NCBI GenBank assembly: GCA_910584845.1
Contig: CAJUDH010000007.1
Location: 66,741-130,740, forward strand
Direction: 5' to 3'
DNA from: an uncultured Lachnospiraceae bacterium
GTDB taxonomy: Bacteria > Bacillota > Clostridia > Lachnospirales > Lachnospiraceae
Length of the DNA stretch: 64,000 bases
The notes below the pieces were generated by a model. It saw only the letters and a program-made list of their open reading frames with translations. It did not search any database and was not told where the DNA came from. Position 1 is the first letter of the stretch, and every line of letters starts with the position of its first letter. The position numbers and the translations under genes are program-made. Shown here piece by piece: positions 34,501-42,449 of this stretch.

Positions 34501-35273
34501 CAGGAACCAACTGCGAATATGACAGCGTCAGGGCTTTTGAACGGGCCGGTGCAAAAGTGGTGTCCCGGGTATTTAAAAACATTACGCCGGAAGATATCCG
34601 CCAATCGGCACAAGCCTATGCCGGTGAAATTGCCAAAGCCCAGATTGTCATGTTCCCAGGCGGTTTTTCTGCCGGGGACGAGCCGGAAGGCAGCGCTAAA
34701 TTTTTTGCCGCCGTGTTCCGCAATGCCGCCATAAAAGAAGAGGTCGAAAAGCTGTTAAATGAACGGGACGGCCTGATGCTCGGGATCTGCAACGGTTTCC
34801 AGGCGCTGGTTAAGCTGGGGCTGCTGCCTGACGGCCAGATCCTTGAGCGGCAGCGGGAAGATTCCCCCACCCTGGCCATGAATACCCTGGGCCGCCATGT
34901 GTCAAAGATGGTTTATGTCAAAGTGGCGACGGACAAATCCCCCTGGCTTATGGGGGCTGAGCCGGGGGGCGTGTACTGCAATCCGGCTTCTCACGGCGAA
35001 GGGCGGTTTGTAGCCGATGAAAGCTGCTTAAAGAGGCTGTGGGAAAACGGCCAGGTAGCCACCCAATATGTAGATAGCCAAGGCAGGCCCACAATGGACG
35101 AATCCTGGAACCCCAACGGCTCTTATCAGGCCATTGAAGGCATTATCAGCCCGGACGGCAGGATCCTGGGCAAGATGGCCCATTCCGAGCGCCGGGGCGA
35201 GGCGGTTGCCGTAAACATTTATGGGGAGCAGGATATGAAGATATTCGAATCCGGCGTGAAATATTTCCAATAA
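31506..35273 (+). CDS. purL: Phosphoribosylformylglycinamidine synthase, fused PurL-glutaminase form
   Basis: A 1255-residue enzyme of purine synthesis converting FGAR to FGAM with glutamine and ATP. N-terminal PurS-like region, then synthetase halves with TYWSDHCRHTTF (about 217-228), ETHNHPTEIEPFGGAATCLG (about 326) and GGKDSMSGTFND. A fused class-I glutaminase occupies about 990-1255: PGTNCEYDSVRAFERAGA, FPGGFSAGDEPEG, nucleophile Cys1095 in GICNGFQALVKLG, and HGEGRF. This single-chain form is typical of Gammaproteobacteria and many Lachnospiraceae; bacilli use PurL/PurQ/PurS. Ribosome site AAGGAGG is 7 bases upstream. No purine riboswitch is visible upstream. Confidence 0.97.
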   Translation: MGVRRVYVEKKPQFAVKAKELREEIVSYLGIGTVTDVRVLIRYDVEDLSEGTYQQALATIFSEPPVDFVYEETFPLNHGDMVFSVEYLPGQFDQRADSAQQCVKLLNEDEEPVVRTAVTYVLSGPLTESQQSMIRSFCINPVDSRQAGEEKPKTLAALFETPADVAVLEGFCGLGEQGLKGFYDSLGLAMTFRDFQHIQNYYCQQEHREPTVTEVRVLDTYWSDHCRHTTFSTELKNVAITDGDYKEPIEAAYGQYLSDREAVYHGREDKFVCLMDLALIAMKKLRQEGKLQDLEESEEINACSIVVPVAIDGQEEEWLVNFKNETHNHPTEIEPFGGAATCLGGAIRDPLSGRTYVYQAMRITGAADPTRPLDETLKGKLPQRKLVTGAASGYSSYGNQVGLATGYVKEIYHPDYVAKRMEIGAVMGAAPRKDVKRLTSDPGDIIVLLGGRTGRDGIGGATGSSKAHTEASIEVCGAEVQKGNAPTERKIQRLFRRPEVSGIIKKCNDFGAGGVSVAIGELAAGLEVDLDKVPKKYAGLDGTEIAISESQERMAVVLDPGDVSRFLAYASEENLEAVPVATVTKAPRLVMKWRGKVIVDISRAFLDTNGAHQEADVVLETPSRENSPFARKEAGDVKLAWLKVLADLNVCSQKGLVEMFDSSIGAGSVFMPYGGKYQLTEVQAMVAKLPVQKGSTDVVTMMSYGFDPYLSNWSPYHGAVYAVVSSVAKIVAAGGDFRKIRFTFQEYFKRMTGDAARWGAPFAALLGAYQAQMGLGLPSIGGKDSMSGTFNDELHGEINVPSTLVSFAVDVASHKDIITPELKRPGSKLVVLRIEKDRYDLPVYRSAMDHYGKLREDIRAGRVISAYAVERHGIAEAVSKMAFGNKLGVRIEHNLDPRDFFAPGWGDIVCEVPDGMVGQLAIPYTVIGQVTGQAAFEYGPVAIAMEEALASWTGTLEGVFPTRSGAASQEAPDQVYKGGQIVVCGHKLARPTVFIPVLPGTNCEYDSVRAFERAGAKVVSRVFKNITPEDIRQSAQAYAGEIAKAQIVMFPGGFSAGDEPEGSAKFFAAVFRNAAIKEEVEKLLNERDGLMLGICNGFQALVKLGLLPDGQILERQREDSPTLAMNTLGRHVSKMVYVKVATDKSPWLMGAEPGGVYCNPASHGEGRFVADESCLKRLWENGQVATQYVDSQGRPTMDESWNPNGSYQAIEGIISPDGRILGKMAHSERRGEAVAVNIYGEQDMKIFESGVKYFQ

Positions 35274-35283
35274 ACCGGTTGCC

Positions 35284-35327
35284 GGGGAAGGCGGGGTAAG
35301 GTGCTTATCCTGCCTTCCCCATTTTAG
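35284..35327 (+). terminator. Intrinsic terminator after purL
   Basis: The left arm GGGGAAGGCGGGGTAAG (35284-35300) pairs with CTTATCCTGCCTTCCCC (35304-35320) over 17 bp, with two G-U pairs and a 3-base loop. ATTTTAG follows. Confidence 0.88.
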
Positions 35328-35338
35328 TTAACAGAATC

Positions 35339-35367
35339 TTGACAGAAGCTGATATTTACAGTATTAT
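35339..35367 (+). promoter_or_regulatory. Sigma-A type promoter for aspartokinase
   Basis: TTGACA (35339-35344), a 17-base spacer and TATTAT (35362-35367). It leaves about 48 bases of leader, too short for a lysine riboswitch, so control of this gene is probably not riboswitch-based. Confidence 0.8.
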
Positions 35368-35421
35368 GACCTTAAACGGCTTGTTTGGGGGCCGTAAACC
35401 CTTTGGACGAGGAGAAAAAAC

Positions 35422-36741
35422 ATGAGGAAGGTTGTGAAATTTGGCGGAAGTTCCCTTGCCAGTACGAAGCAGTTTAAGAAGGCCGGCGAGATTATCCGCT
35501 CCGACAAGAGCAGGCGTTACGTGGTTCCGTCCGCGCCGGGTAAAAGGAATGACAAGGACGAAAAAGTGACAGATATGCTGTATGAATGTTATGATGCGGC
35601 CAGTGCCGGCGTCGCCTATAAAAAGCTTCTAAACCGGATCAAAGACCGTTTCCTTGAAATTGTGGATGGCCTGAACCTGGATTTGAACCTGGATCATGAA
35701 TTTGAAAAGATAGAAGAGAATTTTGTCAAAGGCATCGGCCGGGACTACGCGGCATCCCGGGGAGAATACCTTAACGGCCTGGTGATGGCCAAGTATTTGG
35801 GCTATGAATTTATTGATGCGGCCGAGGTGATTTTTTTTGACGACCAGGGCAACTTCCAGGCGGACCTAACGAACCGGGAGCTGTCCGAACGCCTGGAACA
35901 TGTGGAGCGGGCGGTGATCCCCGGCTTTTACGGCGCCAAGCATGACGGCACCGTCAAAACGTTTTCCCGGGGAGGGTCGGATGTGACCGGCTCCATCGTG
36001 GCCAAGGCTATCCAGGCGGACCTTTATGAGAACTGGACGGATGTGTCCGGTTTTTTGGTGGCGGATCCCCGGATCGTGGAAAACCCGAAGGTGATCGAGA
36101 CCATTACTTATAAAGAACTGCGGGAGCTGTCCTATATGGGGGCCAGCGTCCTTCATGAGGATGCGATTTTTCCGGTGAGGAAAGAGGGGATCCCCATCAA
36201 TATCCGAAATACCAACAAGCCGGAAGATAAAGGCACCCTCATCGTGGAAAGCACCTGCCGCAAGCCCCGTTACACCATTACGGGCATTGCCGGAAAGAAG
36301 GGCTTTTGTGCTGTTAATATTGAGAAAGCCATGATGAACGCGGAAGTGGGGTTCGGAAGAAAGGTGCTTCAAGTGTTTGAAAAATACAACATTTCTTTTG
36401 AACATGTCCCTTCGGGGATCGACACCATGACCGTTATGCTCCACCAGGACGAGTTTGAGGAATACGAGCAGTCCGTCATTGCCGGCATCCACCGCGCCGT
36501 AAGCCCGGACAGCGTGGACCTGGAATCCGACCTGGCCCTGGTGGCTGTGGTAGGGCGGGGGATGAAGGCTACCAGAGGCACTGCGGGAAGGATTTTTTCC
36601 GCCCTGGCCCATGCCAGGATCAACGTAAAAATGATTGACCAGGGGTCCAGTGAGCTTAACATTATCATCGGCGTGAAGAACGGGGACTTTGAGGCAGCCA
36701 TCAAAGCCATCTATGATATTTTTGTTACGTCGGAGATATAA
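35422..36741 (+). CDS. lysC: Aspartate kinase
   Basis: A 439-residue aspartokinase that phosphorylates aspartate, the first step to lysine, threonine and methionine. N-terminal VVKFGGSSLAS (about 3-13), the catalytic GGSDVTGSIVAKAI (about 189-202), and DPRIVENPKVI. Two C-terminal ACT domains follow (about 305-375, FCAVNIEKAMMNAEVGFG; about 375-439, VAVVGRGMKATRGTAGRIF, then DQGSSELNIIIGV). These normally give feedback control by an aspartate-family amino acid. It is monocistronic, with its own promoter and the purL terminator before it. The ribosome site is GAGGAG. Symbol chosen by family; allosteric class cannot be read from the sequence. Confidence 0.93.
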   Translation: MRKVVKFGGSSLASTKQFKKAGEIIRSDKSRRYVVPSAPGKRNDKDEKVTDMLYECYDAASAGVAYKKLLNRIKDRFLEIVDGLNLDLNLDHEFEKIEENFVKGIGRDYAASRGEYLNGLVMAKYLGYEFIDAAEVIFFDDQGNFQADLTNRELSERLEHVERAVIPGFYGAKHDGTVKTFSRGGSDVTGSIVAKAIQADLYENWTDVSGFLVADPRIVENPKVIETITYKELRELSYMGASVLHEDAIFPVRKEGIPINIRNTNKPEDKGTLIVESTCRKPRYTITGIAGKKGFCAVNIEKAMMNAEVGFGRKVLQVFEKYNISFEHVPSGIDTMTVMLHQDEFEEYEQSVIAGIHRAVSPDSVDLESDLALVAVVGRGMKATRGTAGRIFSALAHARINVKMIDQGSSELNIIIGVKNGDFEAAIKAIYDIFVTSEI

Positions 36742-36809
36742 ATTGCCGCAATCCCGGAATCAATGTAAATAAGTACCGAGTGGCTTTTGGGCCACGCTAG
36801 GAGAGGCCT

Positions 36810-38885
36810 ATGGATATTTCCTGTCATTCCATGCGGACAATGGCCCTGGCTGTGGCTTTGTCTGCCAGCTTTTTGGCGGGCGGCTGTGCCGGCCCGTCTA
36901 CCCGGGTCCTGCCCCGGGAAACCACGGCGCGCCGGGAACCGCCGGAGGAAGCCGCCGTGCTGGAAGAAGGGAACCCTTTTTATCTGCAGGAAGAATTGGA
37001 GATTTTGGCCGCCTCCCCCCGTGCCGCCGGCAGCGAAAACGAGCAAAAAGCCATTTTGTATATCCGGCAGCTTTTGGAAGGTTATGGCTATCATGTAACG
37101 ACGCAGGATTTTACATTCCAAAAGGATGCGGGGGGCGAAGAGGGCCGGGGGACCAACGTAGCCGCCGTAAGGAAGGCCCCTGACAAAGAGGCGGACGTCC
37201 TGATCGTAGCGGCACACCATGATACGGCCCCCCAAAGCCCCGGCGCCAACGAAAGCGCTTCCGGCGTTGCGGCTTTGCTGGAAACGGCGCGGCTCCTTTC
37301 CCATATCCCCACGGATACGGAGCTTCGGTTTGTCAGCTTTTCCGGCCATGAGGCGGGGAAGGCCGGTGCGAGGCATTATGTTAATTCCCTGCCGGAAAAA
37401 GACCGCCAGCGGGTGATCGGGGCTATTTGGCTGGACGCTTTGGGGTATGTGCTGGAAGATGAGGTCTGCCTGGGGACTACGGACGGAAAGCCTACTTTGC
37501 TGGGGGACGTTTTGGGAGAAGCCGGCCAGGAGCTTTTGCAGGAGGAATGGCTTTACGAACTGCGGGAAGAGGGTACCCATAGCCTGTTTGCCAGGGGCCG
37601 GATCCCTTCGGTTTCCGTGGGGCAGAAAAGGGAGCCCTACGAAAAGGGTTCCCGTTTCGACCGCCCTGAGATAGTGGATATGGAAAGGGTATGCCAGGTG
37701 GTCAACGTAGTCAGCAGGGGGATTTGCACCATTATGAGCCCGGATACCCCTTCCATGTTGGCCAAATCCCGATATTACAACGATTTGCGGGACGAGGCCT
37801 ATGTACAGCAAAAGGATATGCCGGTCCGTTTCGGCCAGGATGTGTTTCAAACGGAGTGCCAAATGGGCACAAAGGGGGTATTGGTGGCTGAGAACACGGA
37901 TCCGCAAGGAAACCCTTTCCGGGCCTACCGGTACATGGTAAAATGGTTTGGGGTAGACCAGACTTTGCTGTCAGACTACTACTTTACCACCGCTGGCCTT
38001 ACTTCGGTGGTGGTGGACGGGGACGGTGCCGGCGTAGCGTTGGAAGAGATGCGGGGGCGCCTGGTTTCGGTATACGGGCAGCCGGCCAAGGAAGATGAAG
38101 GCCCTTATGGGGCGGAGTGGACCTGGAACGTCCCCAGGCACCGCACGCAAGTCTCCCTTATGCCGGAAAGCGAAGGGTATTTGCTGGAACTGAAAGGGTT
38201 TCCCGCAGACATAGAGGAACTGGACGCCTACCAAGTCCTTTCTTCTCCGGAAGGCCAGCAGCTTCGCTTAAACCGCGGGAGCACAAAAGAACCTGACCTT
38301 AGGGTGCAGCAGCTGGCAGGGATGGCCAGCCGTTTCCTGCCCCTAAAAGGCATGGCTGAGGTGGAAAGCGTCCGGATTTATACGGACGGCATCGGGGGGA
38401 CGCAGACTTATCTGGAGGCTTTGCCCAGGGAAGCCGAAGGGGAGGAAGAAGCAGGCGGTATGGCTTTTATTTGGGGCGTGGATTTGGAAGACGCCATAAC
38501 TTTGGAAGGGGGCTGGCGCAACGAGGCTGAGGCTGTCCGCCAGATGCTTTTATTGTATGCGCAGATGCTGGAGCAGGCAGACCAGGGGCGTTACCTGGCA
38601 GCTTTTTCCGCAGCCTTTTCCGGCAGCGGGCAGGAAACCGGGCAAGATAACCTTTCCGCCCCGGAAGGCGCAGACCTTATCCACCAGGCCCAGCCCGGGG
38701 TAAGGCCCGGAACTTACCTGGAGCCGCCGCCGGATTTTGCCCACAGTTTTTTGTGGTTCGTGCTGACCGGCCGCCCCGGAAGCGGGGACGGGGAGTGGGG
38801 ACGCCGCATTGGCTTTTTTTACCAATTCGAAGAATTGGCTGCATACCGGGCACAAATACGGAACAACCTGAATATGGGCCCGTGA
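36810..38885 (+). CDS. M28-like lipoprotein with altered metal-site residues
   Basis: A 691-residue exported lipoprotein: signal peptide with lipobox LAGGC (Cys26), then an M28-type aminopeptidase-like domain (about 60-310) and a C-terminal region of about 380 residues that I do not recognise. M28 landmarks are recognisable but changed. HHD (136-138) matches the first metal motif. GANESASG has Glu148 where the bridging Asp is expected. GHEAG (His180-Glu181) stands where the catalytic Glu-Glu pair is expected. WLDALGY keeps an Asp. The usual C-terminal metal His is not evident in SVGQKREPYEKG. It may therefore be a non-catalytic or re-tasked binding protein. The start has GGAGAGG. It lies 68 bases after lysC. 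Confidence 0.75.
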   Translation: MDISCHSMRTMALAVALSASFLAGGCAGPSTRVLPRETTARREPPEEAAVLEEGNPFYLQEELEILAASPRAAGSENEQKAILYIRQLLEGYGYHVTTQDFTFQKDAGGEEGRGTNVAAVRKAPDKEADVLIVAAHHDTAPQSPGANESASGVAALLETARLLSHIPTDTELRFVSFSGHEAGKAGARHYVNSLPEKDRQRVIGAIWLDALGYVLEDEVCLGTTDGKPTLLGDVLGEAGQELLQEEWLYELREEGTHSLFARGRIPSVSVGQKREPYEKGSRFDRPEIVDMERVCQVVNVVSRGICTIMSPDTPSMLAKSRYYNDLRDEAYVQQKDMPVRFGQDVFQTECQMGTKGVLVAENTDPQGNPFRAYRYMVKWFGVDQTLLSDYYFTTAGLTSVVVDGDGAGVALEEMRGRLVSVYGQPAKEDEGPYGAEWTWNVPRHRTQVSLMPESEGYLLELKGFPADIEELDAYQVLSSPEGQQLRLNRGSTKEPDLRVQQLAGMASRFLPLKGMAEVESVRIYTDGIGGTQTYLEALPREAEGEEEAGGMAFIWGVDLEDAITLEGGWRNEAEAVRQMLLLYAQMLEQADQGRYLAAFSAAFSGSGQETGQDNLSAPEGADLIHQAQPGVRPGTYLEPPPDFAHSFLWFVLTGRPGSGDGEWGRRIGFFYQFEELAAYRAQIRNNLNMGP

Positions 38886-38912
38886 TCCGGGAAGGGAGAA
38901 AGGAGAAAAGGG

Positions 38913-40424
38913 ATGTTGGAGAAAATCGATTTGTCAAGGACGGTAGAAAAGGAAGAGTTTAAAAAGGTGCAGGAGGAGGAAGGGGCCAAGCTGGGGCGGC
39001 TCCAGCGGAAGCTGAAAGAAGCCGGTATCCCGGTGCTCATTTTATTTGAAGGCATGGAAGCCGCCGGCAAGGGCGTGCAGATCAACCGCCTGATCCAGGC
39101 GTTGGACCCCAGGGGGTTTGACGTGTATGCCAGCAGCAAGCCTACGGATGACGAGACTATGAGGCCTTTCTTATGGAAATATTGGACGGTGACCCCGGAA
39201 AACGGGCGGATTGCCATTTATGACTGCAGCTGGTACCAGAAGGTGCTCACAGGCTGTTTTGAAAAGTCCATGAAGAAAAAGGACCTTCCAGGCGCTTTTG
39301 GCGATATTTGCTCTTTCGAAAAACAGCTGACGGACAGCGGGGCCGTGATTATCAAGCTGTTCTTGCATATTTCCCAGGAAGAACAGAAAAAACGGTTTAA
39401 AAAACTGGAGAAATCCATTGAGACCCAGTGGCGTGTGACGGAAAAAGATTGGGAGAAAAACCGCAAGTATGACGAATACCTCCAGGTCAACGAACGGATG
39501 CTGGAGCGGACGGATACGGAATTTGCGCCTTGGACCATTATCGAGGCAACGGACCGCAACTATGCAGCCATGAAGATTTTAAAGACCATAACCGGGCGCC
39601 TGGAAAGGACCCTGGAAGAGCAGGCGGTGCTCAGGTCCATAAAGAAGGTGGATTCGGGTATTTCGGCCAATTCCGGCAGCCGCTACCAAAACGGCGTGCT
39701 GTCCGGCGTAGACCTTTCCAAATCCCTCACCAGGGAAGAGTATAAAGAAAAAGTCGGCAAGCTTCAGAAGAGGCTAGAGATCCTCCACAGCGAGATTTAC
39801 CGGTTGAGGATCCCGGTGGTGCTGGGGTTTGAAGGCTGGGACGCCGGGGGGAAAGGCGGCGCCATCAAACGGCTCACCAGCCATTTGGACCCCCGGGGAT
39901 ACCAGGTATGCCCGACGGCTTCCCCTAACGATATTGAGAGGAAACACCATTACTTGTGGCGTTTCTGGAACAAAGTGCCAAAGGCCGGCCATATTGCCAT
40001 ATTTGACCGGACCTGGTATGGCCGGGTTATGGTGGAGCGTATCGAAGGTTTTTGCACGGAGGACGAGTGGAAGCGGGCCTATCAGGAGATCAACGAAATG
40101 GAGGCCCATATGGCGAATGCAGGCGCGGTAGTGCTGAAATTCTGGCTCCACATTGACAAAGACGAACAGGAACGGCGTTTTAAGGAAAGGATGGCCATAC
40201 CGGAGAAACAATGGAAGATCACCGACGAAGACTGGCGTAACCGGGAGAAGTGGGATCAGTATGAGATTGCGGTCAACGAGATGCTCGTACGCACTTCCAC
40301 AACTTACGCGCCATGGATTGTGGTGGCGGGCAACAGTAAATATTATGCCCGCGTGAAAGTCCTGCAGACGGTAGTGGATGCTTTGGAGGCAAAGATCCGC
40401 CAGGTGAAAGGGGAGAAAAAATAA
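38913..40424 (+). CDS. Two-domain PPK2-type polyphosphate:AMP phosphotransferase
   Basis: A 503-residue protein built of two PPK2 domains, the arrangement of polyphosphate:AMP phosphotransferase (AMP to ADP using polyphosphate). The N-terminal domain (about 10-245) has Walker A-like FEGMEAAGKGVQINRL and a lid region YDCSWYQKVL, where the usual Arg after Asp is Cys. The C-terminal domain (about 265-500) has EGWDAGGKGGAIKRL (about 304-318) and the intact FDRTWYGRVMVERIEG. The C-terminal domain is therefore the likely active one and the N-terminal one structural, as described for other two-domain members. Cytosolic; ribosome site AAGGAG. It follows the M28-like gene by 27 bases. Confidence 0.9.
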   Translation: MLEKIDLSRTVEKEEFKKVQEEEGAKLGRLQRKLKEAGIPVLILFEGMEAAGKGVQINRLIQALDPRGFDVYASSKPTDDETMRPFLWKYWTVTPENGRIAIYDCSWYQKVLTGCFEKSMKKKDLPGAFGDICSFEKQLTDSGAVIIKLFLHISQEEQKKRFKKLEKSIETQWRVTEKDWEKNRKYDEYLQVNERMLERTDTEFAPWTIIEATDRNYAAMKILKTITGRLERTLEEQAVLRSIKKVDSGISANSGSRYQNGVLSGVDLSKSLTREEYKEKVGKLQKRLEILHSEIYRLRIPVVLGFEGWDAGGKGGAIKRLTSHLDPRGYQVCPTASPNDIERKHHYLWRFWNKVPKAGHIAIFDRTWYGRVMVERIEGFCTEDEWKRAYQEINEMEAHMANAGAVVLKFWLHIDKDEQERRFKERMAIPEKQWKITDEDWRNREKWDQYEIAVNEMLVRTSTTYAPWIVVAGNSKYYARVKVLQTVVDALEAKIRQVKGEKK

Positions 40425-40476
40425 CCTTTCCTTTCCGGTATAGCCATGGGCAAATAAGCCAGATGGGGCAAATCAA

Positions 40477-41730
40477 ATGAATGATGTAGTGATTATCGGC
40501 GGCGGCGCGGCTGGCATGATGGCCGCCGCTGCCGTTTTACAGGCCGGGGGCCAGGTCCGGCTATATGAGAAAAACGAAAAGCTGGGGAAAAAACTTTATA
40601 TTACCGGTAAAGGGCGGTGCAACCTGACCAACGCCTGCGGCACGGAGGAGCTGTTCGACAAAGTGGTGCGAAACCCTAAATTCCTTTACAGCGGCTTTTA
40701 CGGCTTCACGAATTTTCAGGTTATGGCTTTTATGGAGGAGAATGGCTGTCCGGTGAAAGTAGAGCGGGGGAACCGGGTTTTCCCTGTGTCGGACAAATCT
40801 TCGGACGTGATCCGGGCTTTGTCGGGATACTTGTCAAAGGGGGGCGCCCAGGTTTATTTGGAGGAAGAAGTACTGGAGCTGGTATCACAGGAGGGGCGGA
40901 TAACCGGGGTTGTGTTGAAAAAAGGCCGGCGTTTTATCCCTGCCCGTGCGGTGGTTGTGGCAACAGGCGGCTTATCCTACCCTTCTACCGGTTCCACAGG
41001 CGACGGCTACCGTTTTGCCGGGGACCTAGGGCATAAGGTGACGGAACTTACCCCTGCCCTGGTCCCTTTTTCGATCCGGGAAGCCGAGGTGGCGCAGGCT
41101 TTGCAGGGCCTTTCCCTGCGCAATGTAAACATCCGGGTTTTAAACGGGGGCAAGGTTTTGTTTGAGGGGTTTGGCGAGATGCTGTTTACCCATTACGGCG
41201 TCAGCGGACCGCTCCTCCTTTCCGCCAGCAGTTTCGCGGCCAAGGCCATACAAAAAGGCCCCTTGGCTTTGTCCATAGATTTAAAGCCCGCTTTGCCGGA
41301 AGAACAGTTGGACGCCAGGATTGTAAGGGATTTTCAGGAGCGGAAGAATAAGCGGTATAAAAATGCCCTGGACCAGCTTCTCCCCGCCCGGCTGATCCCT
41401 GTGGTGGTGGAGGCGAGCGGGGTTTCGCCGGAAAAGCAGGTAAACGAAATCACACAAGGGGAACGGCGGCAGATTGTGAAGGCGTTGAAAGATTTCCGTT
41501 TAACCCTGACAAAACTGCGGGGGTACCAGGAAGCCGTCATCACCCAGGGCGGCGTTTCCGTGAAGGACGTCAACCCTTCTACCATGGAGTCCAAAAAGGT
41601 CCGCGGGCTTTATTTTGCGGGGGAGGTTCTGGACCTTGACGCGGTGACGGGCGGCTTTAACCTGCAGATTGCCTGGTCTACCGGGTATTTGGCCGGGAAA
41701 TCCGCGGCAGGCGGGGATGATTTTTTATAA
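40477..41730 (+). CDS. HI0933/BaiN-like NAD(P)/FAD flavoprotein
   Basis: A 417-residue HI0933-family flavoprotein. FAD-binding dinucleotide fold VVIIGGGAAGMMAAAAVLQAG (residues 4-24), family motif GKKLYITGKGRCNLTNAC (about 37-54), GGLSYPSTGSTGDGYRFAGDLGH, the gate LFTHYGVSGPLLLSAS, and the C-terminal GLYFAGEVLDLDAVTGGFNLQ. The family (YhiN/BaiN) contains reductases of uncertain substrate; BaiN has been linked to bile-acid metabolism in some gut clostridia, but that function does not follow from family membership. It is followed 17 bases later by cmk, an association seen in many clostridia (aroA/cmk/ispH/rpsA region). Confidence 0.9.
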   Translation: MNDVVIIGGGAAGMMAAAAVLQAGGQVRLYEKNEKLGKKLYITGKGRCNLTNACGTEELFDKVVRNPKFLYSGFYGFTNFQVMAFMEENGCPVKVERGNRVFPVSDKSSDVIRALSGYLSKGGAQVYLEEEVLELVSQEGRITGVVLKKGRRFIPARAVVVATGGLSYPSTGSTGDGYRFAGDLGHKVTELTPALVPFSIREAEVAQALQGLSLRNVNIRVLNGGKVLFEGFGEMLFTHYGVSGPLLLSASSFAAKAIQKGPLALSIDLKPALPEEQLDARIVRDFQERKNKRYKNALDQLLPARLIPVVVEASGVSPEKQVNEITQGERRQIVKALKDFRLTLTKLRGYQEAVITQGGVSVKDVNPSTMESKKVRGLYFAGEVLDLDAVTGGFNLQIAWSTGYLAGKSAAGGDDFL

Positions 41731-41747
41731 TAAAAGGAGTGTAATGT

Positions 41748-42449
41748 ATGGAGCCACAGGTTTTCAGGATTGCCATTGACGGGCCGGCCGGGGCGGGGAA
41801 AAGTACCATTGCCCGGAGGGTGGCGAAAGGTTTAGGGTTCGTTTATGTGGATACGGGGGCTATGTACCGCGCTATGGCGCTGCTTTGCCTGCGGAAGGGG
41901 ATAAGGCCGGAGGATGCCCAGGCGGTTTCCCAGGCGGCCGGGGCGGCGCAAATTACCATTTCCTATATTGCCGGGGAACAGCGGGTACTGCTGGACGGGG
42001 AAGACGTCTCCGGCCAGATCCGGACGGAAGAAGTGGGGAATATGGCTTCGGCAATCAGCGCCTACCCGGCGGTCCGCGCCCATCTTTTGGGGCTGCAGCG
42101 CAGCCTTGCGGCCAGGAGCAGCGTGATTATGGACGGCAGGGACATCGGGACTTGCGTATTGCCGGATGCGGAGGCAAAGGTATTTTTAACTGCCAGCCCA
42201 CAGGTCCGTGCCATGCGGCGTTTTAAGGAACTGAAAGAAAAGGGAGAAATGTGTAATTTGCAGGAAATTGAGCAAGATATTATAGAAAGGGACCAAAGGG
42301 ACATGAACCGCGCGGCGTCACCGCTGAAACAGGCGGAGGACGCGGTGCTGGTAGACGGCTCCCACATGGGTATTGACCAGGTGGTGGCGGCTGTCATCGA
42401 CGTGGCGGTTTCCCGCGGGCTAAAGGTCGATTCAGGCGTATGGAAGTAA
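41748..42449 (+). CDS. cmk: Cytidylate kinase
   Basis: A 233-residue CMP/dCMP kinase. P-loop IDGPAGAGKSTIARRVAKGL (about 8-27), the substrate motif DTGAMYRAMAL (about 36-46), VIMDGRDIGTCVLPDAEAKVFLTA (about 125-148), and the LID-region RDQRDMNRAASPL. It supplies CDP/dCDP for nucleic acid and lipid synthesis. The ribosome site is AAAGGAGTG. It overlaps the start of ispH by 10 bases, so cmk, ispH and the S1 gene form a tightly coupled unit, the usual order in clostridia. Confidence 0.96.
   Translation: MEPQVFRIAIDGPAGAGKSTIARRVAKGLGFVYVDTGAMYRAMALLCLRKGIRPEDAQAVSQAAGAAQITISYIAGEQRVLLDGEDVSGQIRTEEVGNMASAISAYPAVRAHLLGLQRSLAARSSVIMDGRDIGTCVLPDAEAKVFLTASPQVRAMRRFKELKEKGEMCNLQEIEQDIIERDQRDMNRAASPLKQAEDAVLVDGSHMGIDQVVAAVIDVAVSRGLKVDSGVWK

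Noticed and set aside
35368..35421. Lysine riboswitch before aspartokinase
   Set aside because: Only about 50 bases lie between the promoter and the start, far too short.
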